Source: an uncultured Rhizobium sp. (GTDB taxonomy: Bacteria; Pseudomonadota; Alphaproteobacteria; Rhizobiales; Rhizobiaceae). From it: DNA of 64,000 nucleotides. Every line of letters begins with the position of its first letter. Position 1 is the first letter of the stretch. The notes below the pieces were generated by a model, which worked only from the letters and a program-made list of their open reading frames with translations, was not told where the DNA came from and did no database searches. Location: contig CAMFIE010000002.1 of NCBI GenBank assembly GCA_945952315.1, positions 362,089 through 426,088 of the forward strand, in the 5' to 3' direction. Below, one piece after another: positions 7,533 through 16,521 of this stretch. The translations under genes and the position numbers were made by a program.

Positions 7533-8498
7533 ATGACCAGCCTTCTGACCAATACCGCCGCGATGGCGGCACTCCAGACACTTCGCACCATCGACCGAAA
7601 CATGGAAACCACGCAGGGCCGGATCTCCTCCGGTTACCGGGTGGAAACGGCATCTGACAATGCCGCCTACTGGTCGATCGCCACCACCATGCGCTCCGAC
7701 AACAGCGCGCTTTCAACCGTGAAAGATGCGCTCGGCCTCGGGGCGGCAAAGACCGATACCTATTATGCGGGTCTCAATTCCGCCGTCGACGTGGTCAGCG
7801 AGATCAAGTCCAAGCTGGTCGCCGCCCGTGAACCGGGCGTGGACAAGAACAAGATCAACAAGGAAATCACCGAACTCAAGAACCAGCTGAGCTCGATCAC
7901 CCAGTCGGCCTCCTTCTCCGGCGAAAACTGGCTCTACAACACCTCCACCGGCGCGCTTGGCACGAAACAGATCGTGGCCTCGTTCAACCGGGCGGCAAAT
8001 GGCACGGTGGCCGTTGCAACGCTTGCCTTCGACACCACGAAATCGGTGCTGATCGATACCCAGGTGGCCTCGCGCGGCCTGCTCACCATCGGCAACCAGA
8101 TCACCCAGCCGACCGGCACCACGACCATGGTTGCCACCTATTACCTGATCAATGCCTCGGCGGCGACGGCGGCAACCGGCTCGGAAATCAAGATTTCGAG
8201 CACGACCAACAATGACGACCTCGACGGCATGATCAGCGCCACGGAAAACATTCTGCAGGCACTGACCGACAGCGCCTCCACGCTCGGTGCAATCAACAAG
8301 CGCATCGACATGCAGGACAATTTCGTCTCCACCCTGATGGATGTGATCGACAAGGGTGTGGGGCGTCTGGTCGATGCCGACATGAACGAGGAATCGACCC
8401 GTCTCAAGGCGCTCCAGACCCAGCAGCAGCTTGGTATCCAGTCGCTGTCGATTGCCAATACCAACGCTTCCAACATCATGCAGCTCTTCCGTCAGTAA
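7533..8498 (+). CDS. fla: Flagellin (seventh of seven)
   Basis: Complete 321-residue flagellin starting MTSLLTNTAAMAALQTL. Of three in-frame ATGs (7518, 7527, 7533) I chose 7533 because it gives the M-T-S start of the sister proteins and a 7-base spacer after GGGGCA; 7518 would lie before that block. Conserved D0/D1 ends are present; the central part resembles copies 5 and 6 (TQPTGTTT...TYYLINAS). It ends in Gln after LFR, as in copy 4. No T-rich terminator stands right behind it. Confidence 0.95.
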   Translation: MTSLLTNTAAMAALQTLRTIDRNMETTQGRISSGYRVETASDNAAYWSIATTMRSDNSALSTVKDALGLGAAKTDTYYAGLNSAVDVVSEIKSKLVAAREPGVDKNKINKEITELKNQLSSITQSASFSGENWLYNTSTGALGTKQIVASFNRAANGTVAVATLAFDTTKSVLIDTQVASRGLLTIGNQITQPTGTTTMVATYYLINASAATAATGSEIKISSTTNNDDLDGMISATENILQALTDSASTLGAINKRIDMQDNFVSTLMDVIDKGVGRLVDADMNEESTRLKALQTQQQLGIQSLSIANTNASNIMQLFRQ

Positions 8499-8894
8499 GC
8501 GGAAGGGCAGGCTCCCGGGCCTGACCGGAAAGACCATGGATGGTGACTGCGCCGCTTCTGAAGCCGCGCAAACCCCCGATGCTTTCCGCCCGAAACGAGC
8601 CTCGCAGAAATACTACCCGTGCCGCCGGTCATCGGCATCTGGTAGAACCGTTGGACCGCGCACAGCCCTGGCGCGGTCCAACATCATTCATCTTCGCACA
8701 AGTTTGGGCATCTACGGTTCGGTGAAACTGCGTGAATGCAGTCCGTTCCGGCAAGGGCATCAGGCCTTTACCGGATGATCGCAACAGTTGCCGGGTTCCG
8801 TAATGAACAGGGTACCGAAAACAGCATCAGCCGCGGGGCGGCATGCCGGTTTCCGGAAAGCCTCTCGCGGGCCGGCGGAAACGGGCATGACGCC
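8499..8894 (+). other. 396-base stretch with two hairpins, no clear gene
   Basis: Between the last flagellin and the FliH-like gene. It holds a hairpin at about 8612-8645 (CTACC-cg-TGCC paired with GGCA-tct-GGTAG) and a perfect 10-bp hairpin TTGGACCGCG/CGCGGTCCAA (8651-8660, 8672-8681) without a T run. These could end the flagellin message or stabilise its 3' end. Open frames here show no family resemblance and no good ribosome-binding site. Confidence 0.5.
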
Positions 8895-9542
8895 ATGAGT
8901 GCATCCATCGCGCGCTATCTCAAGGACTTCGGTGATCCGCAGCCGCCGCAACCGGCGGCCATGGCCTTTGATGAGCCGATGTCCTTTGGTCTCGACACGT
9001 CTTTCCAGGATGATTTCCCGCAGATCGCCGCCGGTGGCGATGACAGCCTGCGTGAGGAAGCCTATGCCGAGGGCTACGAGGCGGCCTCGGCTGCCCTCGC
9101 GCTCCAGCATCAGCAGGAGATGGACGCATTGCGTCGCCACATGAGCGAGGAGATGGAGACTCTGCGGCAGAGTTTCGAGGCGGAAGCGGCAAGCCGTATC
9201 CGTGACGGGCTGCGTGCGATGGCACAGGAAATTGCCGGGCGCATCGCAGACGAAGCCGCAGCCTGCCTTGCCCCTCTCGTGCACGAGGAGATTGCCGAAA
9301 AGGCGGTGGCAGATCTCGCTGTCCTCATCCGCGAGGCCATTCTGGAAGGGGAGGCGGGCACGATCATCGTTAAGGGTCCATTGTCCCTCTTCAATATTTT
9401 AGCAACCGAAATGGGCGATGATGCATCCATGCTTCGCCATGTCGAAGCGGCGGATCTGGACCTGACGGTGGAAATTGCCGGGTCGGTCCTCGTAACCCGA
9501 TTGTCGGCCTTTGCCGCTAGCCTGAAGAAAGTTCTGGAATGA
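8895..9542 (+). CDS. FliH-like flagellar protein (unassigned in family)
   Basis: Predicted 215-residue acidic protein. After a Pro-rich head comes AYAEGYEA, similar to the EGYE motif of FliH/YscL stators, then a long charged helix rich in Gln/Glu (about residues 70-140) and a small alpha/beta tail. This is the layout of FliH, which regulates the export ATPase FliI; the resemblance is read by eye. The start at 8895 (MSASIARYLKDF) is preferred over upstream in-frame ATGs because the part before it looks non-coding; the ribosome-binding site is weak. The stop overlaps the motB start (ATGA), so the two are probably translated together. Confidence 0.6.
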   Translation: MSASIARYLKDFGDPQPPQPAAMAFDEPMSFGLDTSFQDDFPQIAAGGDDSLREEAYAEGYEAASAALALQHQQEMDALRRHMSEEMETLRQSFEAEAASRIRDGLRAMAQEIAGRIADEAAACLAPLVHEEIAEKAVADLAVLIREAILEGEAGTIIVKGPLSLFNILATEMGDDASMLRHVEAADLDLTVEIAGSVLVTRLSAFAASLKKVLE

Positions 9543-10843
9543 GTGACGGCGAGAACCATCACCATGGCAAAAACGAAATCCTGATCATCAAACGCCATGG
9601 CGGCGGACATGAGGACGGGGCCCATGGTGGTGCCTGGAAAATTGCCTATGCCGACTTCATGACAGCCATGATGGCCTTCTTCCTCGTGATGTGGCTGGTG
9701 AACGCCGCCAACGAGGAGACCAAGGCTTCGGTCGCAAGCTTCTTCAACCCGATCAAGCTGACGGATGAAACACCGGCGCAGAAGGGTCTGAAGAAACCGA
9801 CCGAACAGGCGGACGGCCAGCAGACCAAGGACAAGTCCAACGCCGACAAGGAAAAGCCGAAGGACGGCGCGCAAACGGAAGAGTCCAAGCAGCAAGCCGC
9901 CAAATCGCAGGGCGAGGATATCGGCGGCTCGAACGGCGAGCAGAAGAACTTTTCCGAGGCGGATCTCTTCGAAAACCCCTATTCGGTTCTCTCCGACATC
10001 GCGCAGGAAGTGGGCCAGCAGGCCAATGTCAGCGTAAAGGGGGAGGGCGGCGCCTCCGATTCCGGTCCGGCAACCGGGGCAAGCGGTGGCGAGGCCTATC
10101 GCGACCCCTTCGATCCTGACTACTGGAGCCAGCAGGTGGACGTGCCCGGCAAGCAGCAGCCGACCACCGAAGTGGCGAAGGACAAGGCGCAGGATGCGAT
10201 GAAGGAGCAGCAGCAGGCCGCTCTCGAGGCACCCGCCGATACCAAGCCCGAAACGCCTGGCAAGGCACCGGCCAAGGAGGCCGCCGCCAACAAGGAGCAG
10301 GCTGACAAGACCAAGGACAAGTCCGAAGACAAGAAAGAGGACAAGAAAGAGGACAAGACCGCTGATCCGGTCGAGGCCAAGAAGGCGCAGGAACTCAAGG
10401 ATACGATCGAAAAGGCGCTGCAGGGCGTGCCCGGCAAGCTGGCCGAAGGCCTGATCGTTACCCCGTCGGAAGGCGGGCTGCTGGTCTCGATCTCCGACCA
10501 GATCCACAGCCAGATGTTCAATGTCGGCTCGGCCGTGCCCAGTCCGGAACTGGTGCTGGCGATGGAGAAGATCGGCAAGATCCTCGAAAGCCAGAAGGGC
10601 GATATCGTCATTCGGGGCCATACCGATGCACGTCCCTTCAAGGACGGATCGAACGACAACTGGAAGCTTTCCACGGCGCGCGCGCAGACCGCCTATTTCA
10701 TGCTGGTGCGCGGCGGGCTTGAGGAAAACCGGGTGCAGCAGATTTCCGGCTTTGCAGACCGGCGCCTGAAGGACCCGGCCAATCCGCTTGCCGACAGCAA
10801 TCGCCGCATCGAAATTCTCATCAAGGCAGAAGAAAAGGGCTAA
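9539..10843 (+). CDS. motB: Flagellar motor stator protein MotB
   Basis: Peptidoglycan-anchored stator subunit that forms the proton channel with MotA (not in the window). The 434-residue protein has a His-rich start, one membrane helix (about residues 38-55, AYADFMTAMMAFFLVMWLV) with the channel Asp at about 39, a very long Lys/Glu/Asp/Gln-rich periplasmic linker (about 75-300), and a C-terminal OmpA-like domain (GHTDARPF, then NRRIEI near the end). The linker makes it longer than enteric MotB, as usual in rhizobia. It is first in a motB-motC-fliK-transglycosylase run with very short or overlapping junctions. Confidence 0.96.
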   Translation: MSDGENHHHGKNEILIIKRHGGGHEDGAHGGAWKIAYADFMTAMMAFFLVMWLVNAANEETKASVASFFNPIKLTDETPAQKGLKKPTEQADGQQTKDKSNADKEKPKDGAQTEESKQQAAKSQGEDIGGSNGEQKNFSEADLFENPYSVLSDIAQEVGQQANVSVKGEGGASDSGPATGASGGEAYRDPFDPDYWSQQVDVPGKQQPTTEVAKDKAQDAMKEQQQAALEAPADTKPETPGKAPAKEAAANKEQADKTKDKSEDKKEDKKEDKTADPVEAKKAQELKDTIEKALQGVPGKLAEGLIVTPSEGGLLVSISDQIHSQMFNVGSAVPSPELVLAMEKIGKILESQKGDIVIRGHTDARPFKDGSNDNWKLSTARAQTAYFMLVRGGLEENRVQQISGFADRRLKDPANPLADSNRRIEILIKAEEKG

Positions 10844-10846
10844 GCC

Positions 10847-12163
10847 ATGAGGGCTTTCAGTTTCCGTCGCCTGATGCTCGCCAGCACCATGCTGGCGGCC
10901 GCGCTTGCGCCCCGTGCGCAGGCGGGCGAGGAGGAACTCGACCCTTACAAGATGCTGCGCTCGATGCAGTTCGTGCAGGATTCCGTGGTTTCGGGCGACC
11001 ATTCCGCCGCCGAAATGCAGCGCTACCTTCTCGGCCAGATCGACAAGCGGCTGCGTACCGTCGATGGCGCGATCTTCGAAGATCCGCGCAATGTGGATGC
11101 CACGCTGATCTATACGATGAGCGGCGGCAATCCGGCCACGCTCGAATATCTCGTTGCCCGCGACGTGCAGGGCTATTTCGACAGCCGCGTCACCGATGTT
11201 CTGCGCAAGTATTTCAGCGGCAAGGGGCAGATGGTGCTGAAGCCGCTGGTGGAAATCCAGGGTGAATACAAGAACAAGGCAATCGGGCCCTATCTCGCCC
11301 TGATTGCCGGCAATGCGCTGATGACATCGAAACCGGAAGAGGCGCTGAAAATGTATGACTGGGCGCGGCTGACCGCACCCGGCACCATCGTCGAGGAGGC
11401 CGCTCTTCGCCGCTCGATCACCATCGCCGTCAATGCGGGCATGATCAAGGAAGGGCTCACCTATTCGAACCAATATGCCCGCCGCTTCCTGCACTCGCCC
11501 TATGCCAGCCAGTTCGCCGATCTGTTCGTGGCGCTCGCGGTGGAAAATGTTCATACGGTCGGGCTGGAGAAAATCCGCGACACGGCCGATGTGATGGATC
11601 CCGACCGCAGGCAGGCGATCTATCTGCGCATCGCGCGCCAGGCGATGATTGCCGGCGAGATGGAGCTTGCCCGCATGGCGGCCGACGAAGCGGCCAAGGT
11701 CAAGCCGACCACGCCTAACGGCAAGGATGTGCTGGCAAATTTCTATGGCGGGCTTGCCAATGTGCCGACCGACAATATTGCCAAGGCAGCCGCTGCACTT
11801 GATCAGGTGCCGGATGAAATCCTCTCGCCCAAGGACAAGATGCTGCGCGAGGCCGCGCGCGCCGTTGCCCAGCAGGTGCTTATGGAGCCAAGCCTGGAAA
11901 GCCTGGCGCAAGACAATGGTCCTATAGCTGCGGATAGCAATCCGGGCATTGATGAAAATGCCGCCGGCCATGAACAGCCGGCAGATGGGCAGATTGTTGG
12001 ACAGGACCCGCAGCTCGCTGCCGCTCCTGCGCCGGATGCCCCCGTTGCGGATCAATCTGCCGCCGCCCAGCCAGACCCTGCGATCGACCCGATTGTCACT
12101 TCGGCCCGCAGCAAGCTCGGCGAAATCGACAAAATGCTGGAAAAGGACAGTACACCGCCATGA
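10847..12163 (+). CDS. motC: Periplasmic motility protein MotC
   Basis: 438-residue exported protein with a cleavable signal peptide (FRRLMLASTMLAAALAPRAQA, residues about 5-26). MotC is specific to rhizobia and relatives; in Sinorhizobium it is a periplasmic protein needed for motor rotation that works with MotB. The body is mostly helical with repeat-like segments (TPR-like by eye), ending in an Ala/Pro/Gln-rich tail. It begins 3 bases after motB and overlaps fliK by 4 bases (ATGA), so all three are probably one transcript. Confidence 0.92.
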   Translation: MRAFSFRRLMLASTMLAAALAPRAQAGEEELDPYKMLRSMQFVQDSVVSGDHSAAEMQRYLLGQIDKRLRTVDGAIFEDPRNVDATLIYTMSGGNPATLEYLVARDVQGYFDSRVTDVLRKYFSGKGQMVLKPLVEIQGEYKNKAIGPYLALIAGNALMTSKPEEALKMYDWARLTAPGTIVEEAALRRSITIAVNAGMIKEGLTYSNQYARRFLHSPYASQFADLFVALAVENVHTVGLEKIRDTADVMDPDRRQAIYLRIARQAMIAGEMELARMAADEAAKVKPTTPNGKDVLANFYGGLANVPTDNIAKAAAALDQVPDEILSPKDKMLREAARAVAQQVLMEPSLESLAQDNGPIAADSNPGIDENAAGHEQPADGQIVGQDPQLAAAPAPDAPVADQSAAAQPDPAIDPIVTSARSKLGEIDKMLEKDSTPP

Positions 12164-13581
12164 TTGACAACGCCGTTGCCAGTTCATCTGCCACCCTTGA
12201 CCTGAAGGTGCAGTCCAAAACCGGCAACAAGGCGGACAAGGCGGAGAAATCCCACGAAAACCACCGCAAGGCGGCGTTCCAGGATGCCCTGAAGGCGCAG
12301 GGCCATGGCCGGCCGGACAAGGGCAAGGTCGCAGCAGCCGACGATCTCGTGACCGATCCCGACAATGCTCTGGACGAAGCGGCGTCGGATACCGAAGGGC
12401 AGGGCGCAAATCCGGTCAAGACCCGCATTCCGCGCGTTCACTTCAACCATGCCGCCAAAACCGAGGACAGCCCGGAAGCGAGCGTTGACACGCTCAAGGA
12501 ACCGACTGGTGAAATCAAGCCGAAGGGACCGGAGGAGCGCAAGCAGGCACATGCCAACGAAGGCCTGCATCTGGGCCAGCTGAAGGCCGAAAACGCTGAT
12601 CAGCCGGAGACAAGGGACACACCCGCTCCGGCGCCGGAGGCAACGGGGAAGAAGCTTGTGCGGGGCCCTGTCCAGAAAGCTGCCGATGCCGAGACCAGCA
12701 AAGCCGCCGACGATGCGGCACCGGCACCCGCCCGCGACGTGCTGAACCTGCTTGCCGAGAAGGGCCATGGTGCTGATGCGATGAATGGCCCGATGGCTGC
12801 CCATGGCCAGACCACGGCGGCCGCACCGGCGGATGGCACCGATACCGGTGGCGAAGCCATCCAGCGCTACCGCGTCAGCCGCGCCGATGGCCGCGGCGGT
12901 CTGGTGGAAATCGAAGGCCGCGACCGCACGGGTGAGACAGACAAGACGGGCGGCACGCAGAAAGCGGGCATACAGGATGTCACCGTTCTCGACCAGCGCC
13001 GCTTCCTCGCGCCGTCCGAACAGGGCAATCTGCAATCGGTGCTGAATGCGATTTCCGGTGATCCGGAGTGGCAGGTTGCCATGCAGCCGGGCTCGGAGCT
13101 TGCCAATGCGGCAGCTCAGGCGGGTGCAGGCAAGGTTGTCAATACGCTGAAAATCCAGATGCACCCGATCGAGCTTGGCCTTGTGACGGCCACGATGCGG
13201 CTTCAGGGCGAGGAATTGACAGTGGAGCTCAAGGTGCATACCGGAGTGGCCTACAAGCAGCTGCGCGACGACCAGAGCCAGATCATCGAATCGCTGAAGG
13301 CACAGGGCTTCAATGTCGATCAGGTCAGCGTGGTCTTCGCGCCCGACCGCAGCGACCAGGCCTCTGGCCAGCAGGCACAGGCAAACGGGCAGGGCGCAGG
13401 CTTTGCCCAGCAGCAACAGCAGACCCGCGATGGCAACCAGGGCAACGCGCCCGGTCGTCTCGCACGCATCGCAGCACAGGAAAGAGCAGGCGGCCATGGC
13501 AATGAACAAGCGGAAATCCAGACCGATGGCGCATCTGGCAGCCGTGGCGCTGGCGGCCGCAGCCAGTCTGTATGGCTCTGA
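12160..13581 (+). CDS. fliK: Flagellar hook-length control protein FliK (MotD)
   Basis: 473-residue protein first called MotD in Sinorhizobium and later shown to be the hook-length regulator. Residues 1-300 are a low-complexity Lys/Ala/Glu/Asp-rich ruler, and about 310-400 form the conserved C-terminal domain (LKIQMHPIELGLVTATMRLQGEELTVEL), which acts on FlhB to switch export specificity. A Gln/Gly-rich tail follows. FlhB is outside the window. The start overlaps the motC stop; the end overlaps the next gene by about 86 bases. Confidence 0.9.
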   Translation: MIDNAVASSSATLDLKVQSKTGNKADKAEKSHENHRKAAFQDALKAQGHGRPDKGKVAAADDLVTDPDNALDEAASDTEGQGANPVKTRIPRVHFNHAAKTEDSPEASVDTLKEPTGEIKPKGPEERKQAHANEGLHLGQLKAENADQPETRDTPAPAPEATGKKLVRGPVQKAADAETSKAADDAAPAPARDVLNLLAEKGHGADAMNGPMAAHGQTTAAAPADGTDTGGEAIQRYRVSRADGRGGLVEIEGRDRTGETDKTGGTQKAGIQDVTVLDQRRFLAPSEQGNLQSVLNAISGDPEWQVAMQPGSELANAAAQAGAGKVVNTLKIQMHPIELGLVTATMRLQGEELTVELKVHTGVAYKQLRDDQSQIIESLKAQGFNVDQVSVVFAPDRSDQASGQQAQANGQGAGFAQQQQQTRDGNQGNAPGRLARIAAQERAGGHGNEQAEIQTDGASGSRGAGGRSQSVWL

Positions 13582-14083
13582 GGCGCTGGCGTCCAACGGC
13601 GCCTGCGAGCAGGAAATCCAGTCGGCTGCCGCCAAATATGGCATCCCGGAAGGCATCCTCTACTCTGTCGGGCTGACGGAGACCGGCCGCAAGGGCTCGC
13701 TGCATCCCTATGCGCTGAATATCGAGGGCAAGGTGCTCTATCCGCAGTCGGAGCGGGAGGCGCTCGCCGCTTTCGCTCGGGCGGAGGCCAATGGCGCAAA
13801 ACTGATCGATCTTGGTTGCATGCAGATCAACCATCACTATCACGGCGAGCATTTCGCCTCGCCGGCGGCCATGCTGGAGCCACGGCTGAATGTGGAATAT
13901 GCCGCCCGGTTTCTGAAAAACCTGCATGACCGGCACGAAACCTGGACCATGGCAGTGGCCCGGTACCATGCCGGACCCAACAATGATCCGGCGCAGAAGC
14001 AGTATGTCTGCCGGGTGATTTCGAATCTCGTGGCCACCGGATACGGCGCCTGGACAGCCAATGCGATTCAATTTTGTAGATAA
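13496..14083 (+). CDS. Lytic transglycosylase of the flagellar cluster
   Basis: 195-residue secreted protein; signal peptide ALAAAASLYGSEALA then an SLT-type catalytic fold: YGIPEGILYSVGLTETG carries the catalytic Glu (E in LTETG), and LGCMQINHHYHG and AVARYHAGP are the usual further SLT motifs. It probably opens the peptidoglycan for the rod and replaces the muramidase half of enteric FlgJ, since the FlgJ-like protein at 25624 has only the rod-binding half. I chose 13496 (MAMNKRKSR) after GCAGG; 13502 is possible. It overlaps the end of fliK by 86 bases in another frame, which shows the N-terminal signal sequence is packed inside fliK. Confidence 0.88.
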   Translation: MAMNKRKSRPMAHLAAVALAAAASLYGSEALASNGACEQEIQSAAAKYGIPEGILYSVGLTETGRKGSLHPYALNIEGKVLYPQSEREALAAFARAEANGAKLIDLGCMQINHHYHGEHFASPAAMLEPRLNVEYAARFLKNLHDRHETWTMAVARYHAGPNNDPAQKQYVCRVISNLVATGYGAWTANAIQFCR

Positions 14084-14172
14084 TAATTATTTCTGGTTGT
14101 AATCGAAGCTTGCGCGAGGCATGCGTCACAAAAAGGCCGAATTATGTTTGCAACAAAACTACCTGTTTTTCG

Positions 14173-14188
14173 TTAACCAACTATTAAC
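14173..14188. promoter_or_regulatory. CtrA-type box 1 upstream of rem
   Basis: TTAACCAACTATTAAC is a perfect TTAA-N7-TTAAC in the 280-base AT-rich gap (14084-14363) before rem. Confidence 0.55.
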
Positions 14189-14257
14189 TTATCCACCGAA
14201 ATTAGTGGCGTATGGTTAACGCAGCCACTATATATAGCCCAAATCGGCACCCAATCC

Positions 14258-14273
14258 TTAATCAACTGTTAAT
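14258..14273. promoter_or_regulatory. CtrA-type box 2 upstream of rem
   Basis: TTAATCAACTGTTAAT has both TTAA halves with the exact 7-base spacer, 70 bases after the first box and about 90 before the rem start codon. Confidence 0.5.
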
Positions 14274-14363
14274 TCCTGCCATTAACTTTCTCGAGTTGTG
14301 CAAGATTCGCCCGATTCGTACCTCTAGGTCATCGAAACACCACACTGATTCGGAGGCGGACGA

Positions 14364-15035
14364 ATGATCGTAGTGGTTGATGAGCGGGAGCTCGTAAAAG
14401 ACGGCTATACTTCCCTTTTCGGGCGTGAGGGCATTCCCTCCACCGGTTTTGACCCCCGGGAATTTGGCGAATGGGTAAGCACGGCAGCCGATGGGGACAT
14501 TGCTGCGGTTGAAGCCTTCCTGATCGGTCAGGGCGACCGGACCTTCGAATTGCCGCGGGCAATCCGTGACCGGACCATGGCACCGGTGATCGCGGTTTCC
14601 GACCAGCATTCGCTGGAAACCACGCTGGCACTGTTTGACAGCGGCGTGGATGACGTGGTGCGCAAGCCGGTTCATCCCCGCGAAATCATGGCCCGTGCGG
14701 CAGCCATCCGCCGCCGCCTGAAGGCGATTTCCAATTTCACCGATATCGGCCCGATCCGTGTGTTCTCGGATGGACGCGACCCGGAAATCAATGGCGATGT
14801 CTTCCCGCTACCGCGCCGCGAGCGCCGCATCCTGGAATATTTGGTCGCAAACCGCGGCCGTCGCGTCTCCAAGACGCAGATCTTCAATGCCATCTACGGC
14901 ATCTTCGATGACGAGGTCGAGGAAAACGTGGTGGAAAGCCATATCAGCAAACTTCGCAAGAAGCTGCGCAAGAAGCTCGGTTTCGACCCGGTCGATAGCA
15001 AGCGCTTCCTTGGCTACTGCATCGACTGGAGCTGA
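14364..15035 (+). CDS. rem: Rem, OmpR-type activator of flagellar genes
   Basis: 223-residue transcription regulator. The N-terminal half is receiver-like but degenerate ([19 protein letters not shown]...), without a clear phosphorylated Asp, and the C-terminal half is a winged helix ([18 protein letters not shown] to [15 protein letters not shown]). In Sinorhizobium meliloti Rem is the exponential-phase activator between VisNR and the motor, hook and flagellin genes. The start is preceded by CGGAGGCGGACG. It has its own long AT-rich upstream region with two CtrA-type boxes and is followed by a terminator, so it is its own unit. Confidence 0.93.
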   Translation: MIVVVDERELVKDGYTSLFGREGIPSTGFDPREFGEWVSTAADGDIAAVEAFLIGQGDRTFELPRAIRDRTMAPVIAVSDQHSLETTLALFDSGVDDVVRKPVHPREIMARAAAIRRRLKAISNFTDIGPIRVFSDGRDPEINGDVFPLPRRERRILEYLVANRGRRVSKTQIFNAIYGIFDDEVEENVVESHISKLRKKLRKKLGFDPVDSKRFLGYCIDWS

Positions 15036-15080
15036 CGGCGGACTGATCCCGCCTCCGGCAATCCTTCCCTGACACCTGCA

Positions 15081-15115
15081 CGCCGCGCCTCACCAAAGCG
15101 CGGCGTTTTCTTTTG
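15081..15115 (+). terminator. Rho-independent terminator of rem
   Basis: An 8-bp stem CGCCGCGC / GCGCGGCG is followed by TTTTCTTTT. Confidence 0.9.
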
Positions 15116-15175
15116 GATCACATAACATTATATTATCCTAAAACAAAAAGCTTCGCACAAGCTAATAAAAATATT

Positions 15176-15203
15176 TCCTGATCTGCTAACAAGGAGATCA
15201 GGA
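15176..15203 (+). promoter_or_regulatory. Leader hairpin of the first flgE with RBS in the loop
   Basis: A perfect 9-bp stem TCCTGATCT (15176-15184) / AGATCAGGA (15195-15203) encloses GCTAACAAGG, so the AAGGAG ribosome-binding segment sits at the loop-stem border and the 3' arm ends 1 base before the start codon. A role in translation control is inferred from position. Confidence 0.5.
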
Positions 15204-15204
15204 C

Positions 15205-16521
15205 ATGAGTCTTTTCGGAACGATGAACACATCGGTCAGCGGCATGAATGCCCAGGCGAACCGCTTTAGCGCGGTGGGTGACAACATCGCAAATGCCGAT
15301 ACGACCGGCTACAAGCGCTCGAGCATCAGCTTTTCCGACCTGCTTCAACCTTCTGTCGGCTATTCCTACGATTCCGGCTCTGTGCTGTCGAATGTTCGCC
15401 ATGACATCGAAACGCAGGGTGGGGCAAAGACCACCGGCATCAGCTCCAACATGATGATCCAGGGCGATGGCTTCTTTATCGTCGAGGGGATGAACGGCGA
15501 GAAATTCATGACCCGCAACGGCTCCTTCCAGCCGGATGACAAGGGCAATCTGGTCAATGATGCCGGGTTCAAGCTGATGGGCTATTCCTATTCCAGCGGC
15601 GTACCCGCCTCGCAGGTCAATGGCCTCACCGGCCTTGATGAAATCAACATGGCCAATCACCAGATGAAGGCCGCGGCCACGAAAAACGTGAAATTCGTCG
15701 CCAATCTCGATGCGCGGGAATTGGCAAAGTCCACGCCACTCGCAGGCGCCAACTCGGCCGGTGCCAACTACACGTCGAAAACCTCGGTCACCACCCATGA
15801 CAGCCTTGGCCGTGAAATCAAATATGATGTCTATTTCACCAAGTCGCAGAATTCAGCCCCGGCAGTTGCGGGTGCAGGCGGGAACCAGGGTACCACCGCA
15901 CAGAATGACAAATGGCAGGTAGCCATTTTCCGGGCAGACCAAGCCACGAACGGAACCTTTCCGTATGGTGGTTCGCTAACGAACAACACGGCAACAATAG
16001 AATTTGATGCAGCGACGGGGAAGATTACGGGCAACACCACCTCGGTGAACTTGACCGATGCAACCGGCAATCCGACCAACACCGTCAAGTTCGATCTCAC
16101 CGCGCTGACCCAGCAGGCGTCCACTTTCGCGCCGCAGGCCCCGGAGGTGGATGGTTCCGCCGCCATGGACATCAAGAATGCGGATATCGGCAAGGACGGC
16201 GTTCTCTATGGTGTCTATCCCAATGGCAGCCGTATTCCGCTCTATCGCATTCCGCTCGCAACAGTTGCCGCCGTCAACAACCTGACGCCGGAAAGTGGTG
16301 GCGTGTTCACCGCCAATGACAAGTCCGGCATCATCACCACCGGCTTCCCCGGCGAAGGCTATTTCGGCCAGACAGTGGCCGGCATGGTCGAGGGCTCGAA
16401 CGTGGATCTCGCCCAGGAGCTGACCGAGATGATCCAGGCGCAGCGCAGTTACACCGCAAACTCGAAAGTGTTTCAGACCGGTTCGGATCTGATGGACGTG
16501 CTCGTCAACCTGAAGAGATAA
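15205..16521 (+). CDS. flgE: Flagellar hook protein FlgE (first copy)
   Basis: 438-residue hook subunit. The N-terminal rod/hook motif (MSLFGTMNTSVSGMNAQANRFSAVGDNIANADTTGYK, about residues 1-37) and the C-terminal motif (ELTEMIQAQRSYTANSKVFQTG to the end) form the D0 core; the middle carries the FlgE D1/D2 parts. The product builds the hook between rod and filament, with length set by FliK. The AAGGAG segment lies in a leader hairpin. A second, clearly related hook gene follows after 310 bases. Confidence 0.93.
   Translation: MSLFGTMNTSVSGMNAQANRFSAVGDNIANADTTGYKRSSISFSDLLQPSVGYSYDSGSVLSNVRHDIETQGGAKTTGISSNMMIQGDGFFIVEGMNGEKFMTRNGSFQPDDKGNLVNDAGFKLMGYSYSSGVPASQVNGLTGLDEINMANHQMKAAATKNVKFVANLDARELAKSTPLAGANSAGANYTSKTSVTTHDSLGREIKYDVYFTKSQNSAPAVAGAGGNQGTTAQNDKWQVAIFRADQATNGTFPYGGSLTNNTATIEFDAATGKITGNTTSVNLTDATGNPTNTVKFDLTALTQQASTFAPQAPEVDGSAAMDIKNADIGKDGVLYGVYPNGSRIPLYRIPLATVAAVNNLTPESGGVFTANDKSGIITTGFPGEGYFGQTVAGMVEGSNVDLAQELTEMIQAQRSYTANSKVFQTGSDLMDVLVNLKR

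Noticed and set aside
9110..12409. 1099-codon open frame on the minus strand
   Set aside because: It runs antisense through motB and motC, which are well supported by family motifs. Long antisense frames are common in GC-rich DNA.
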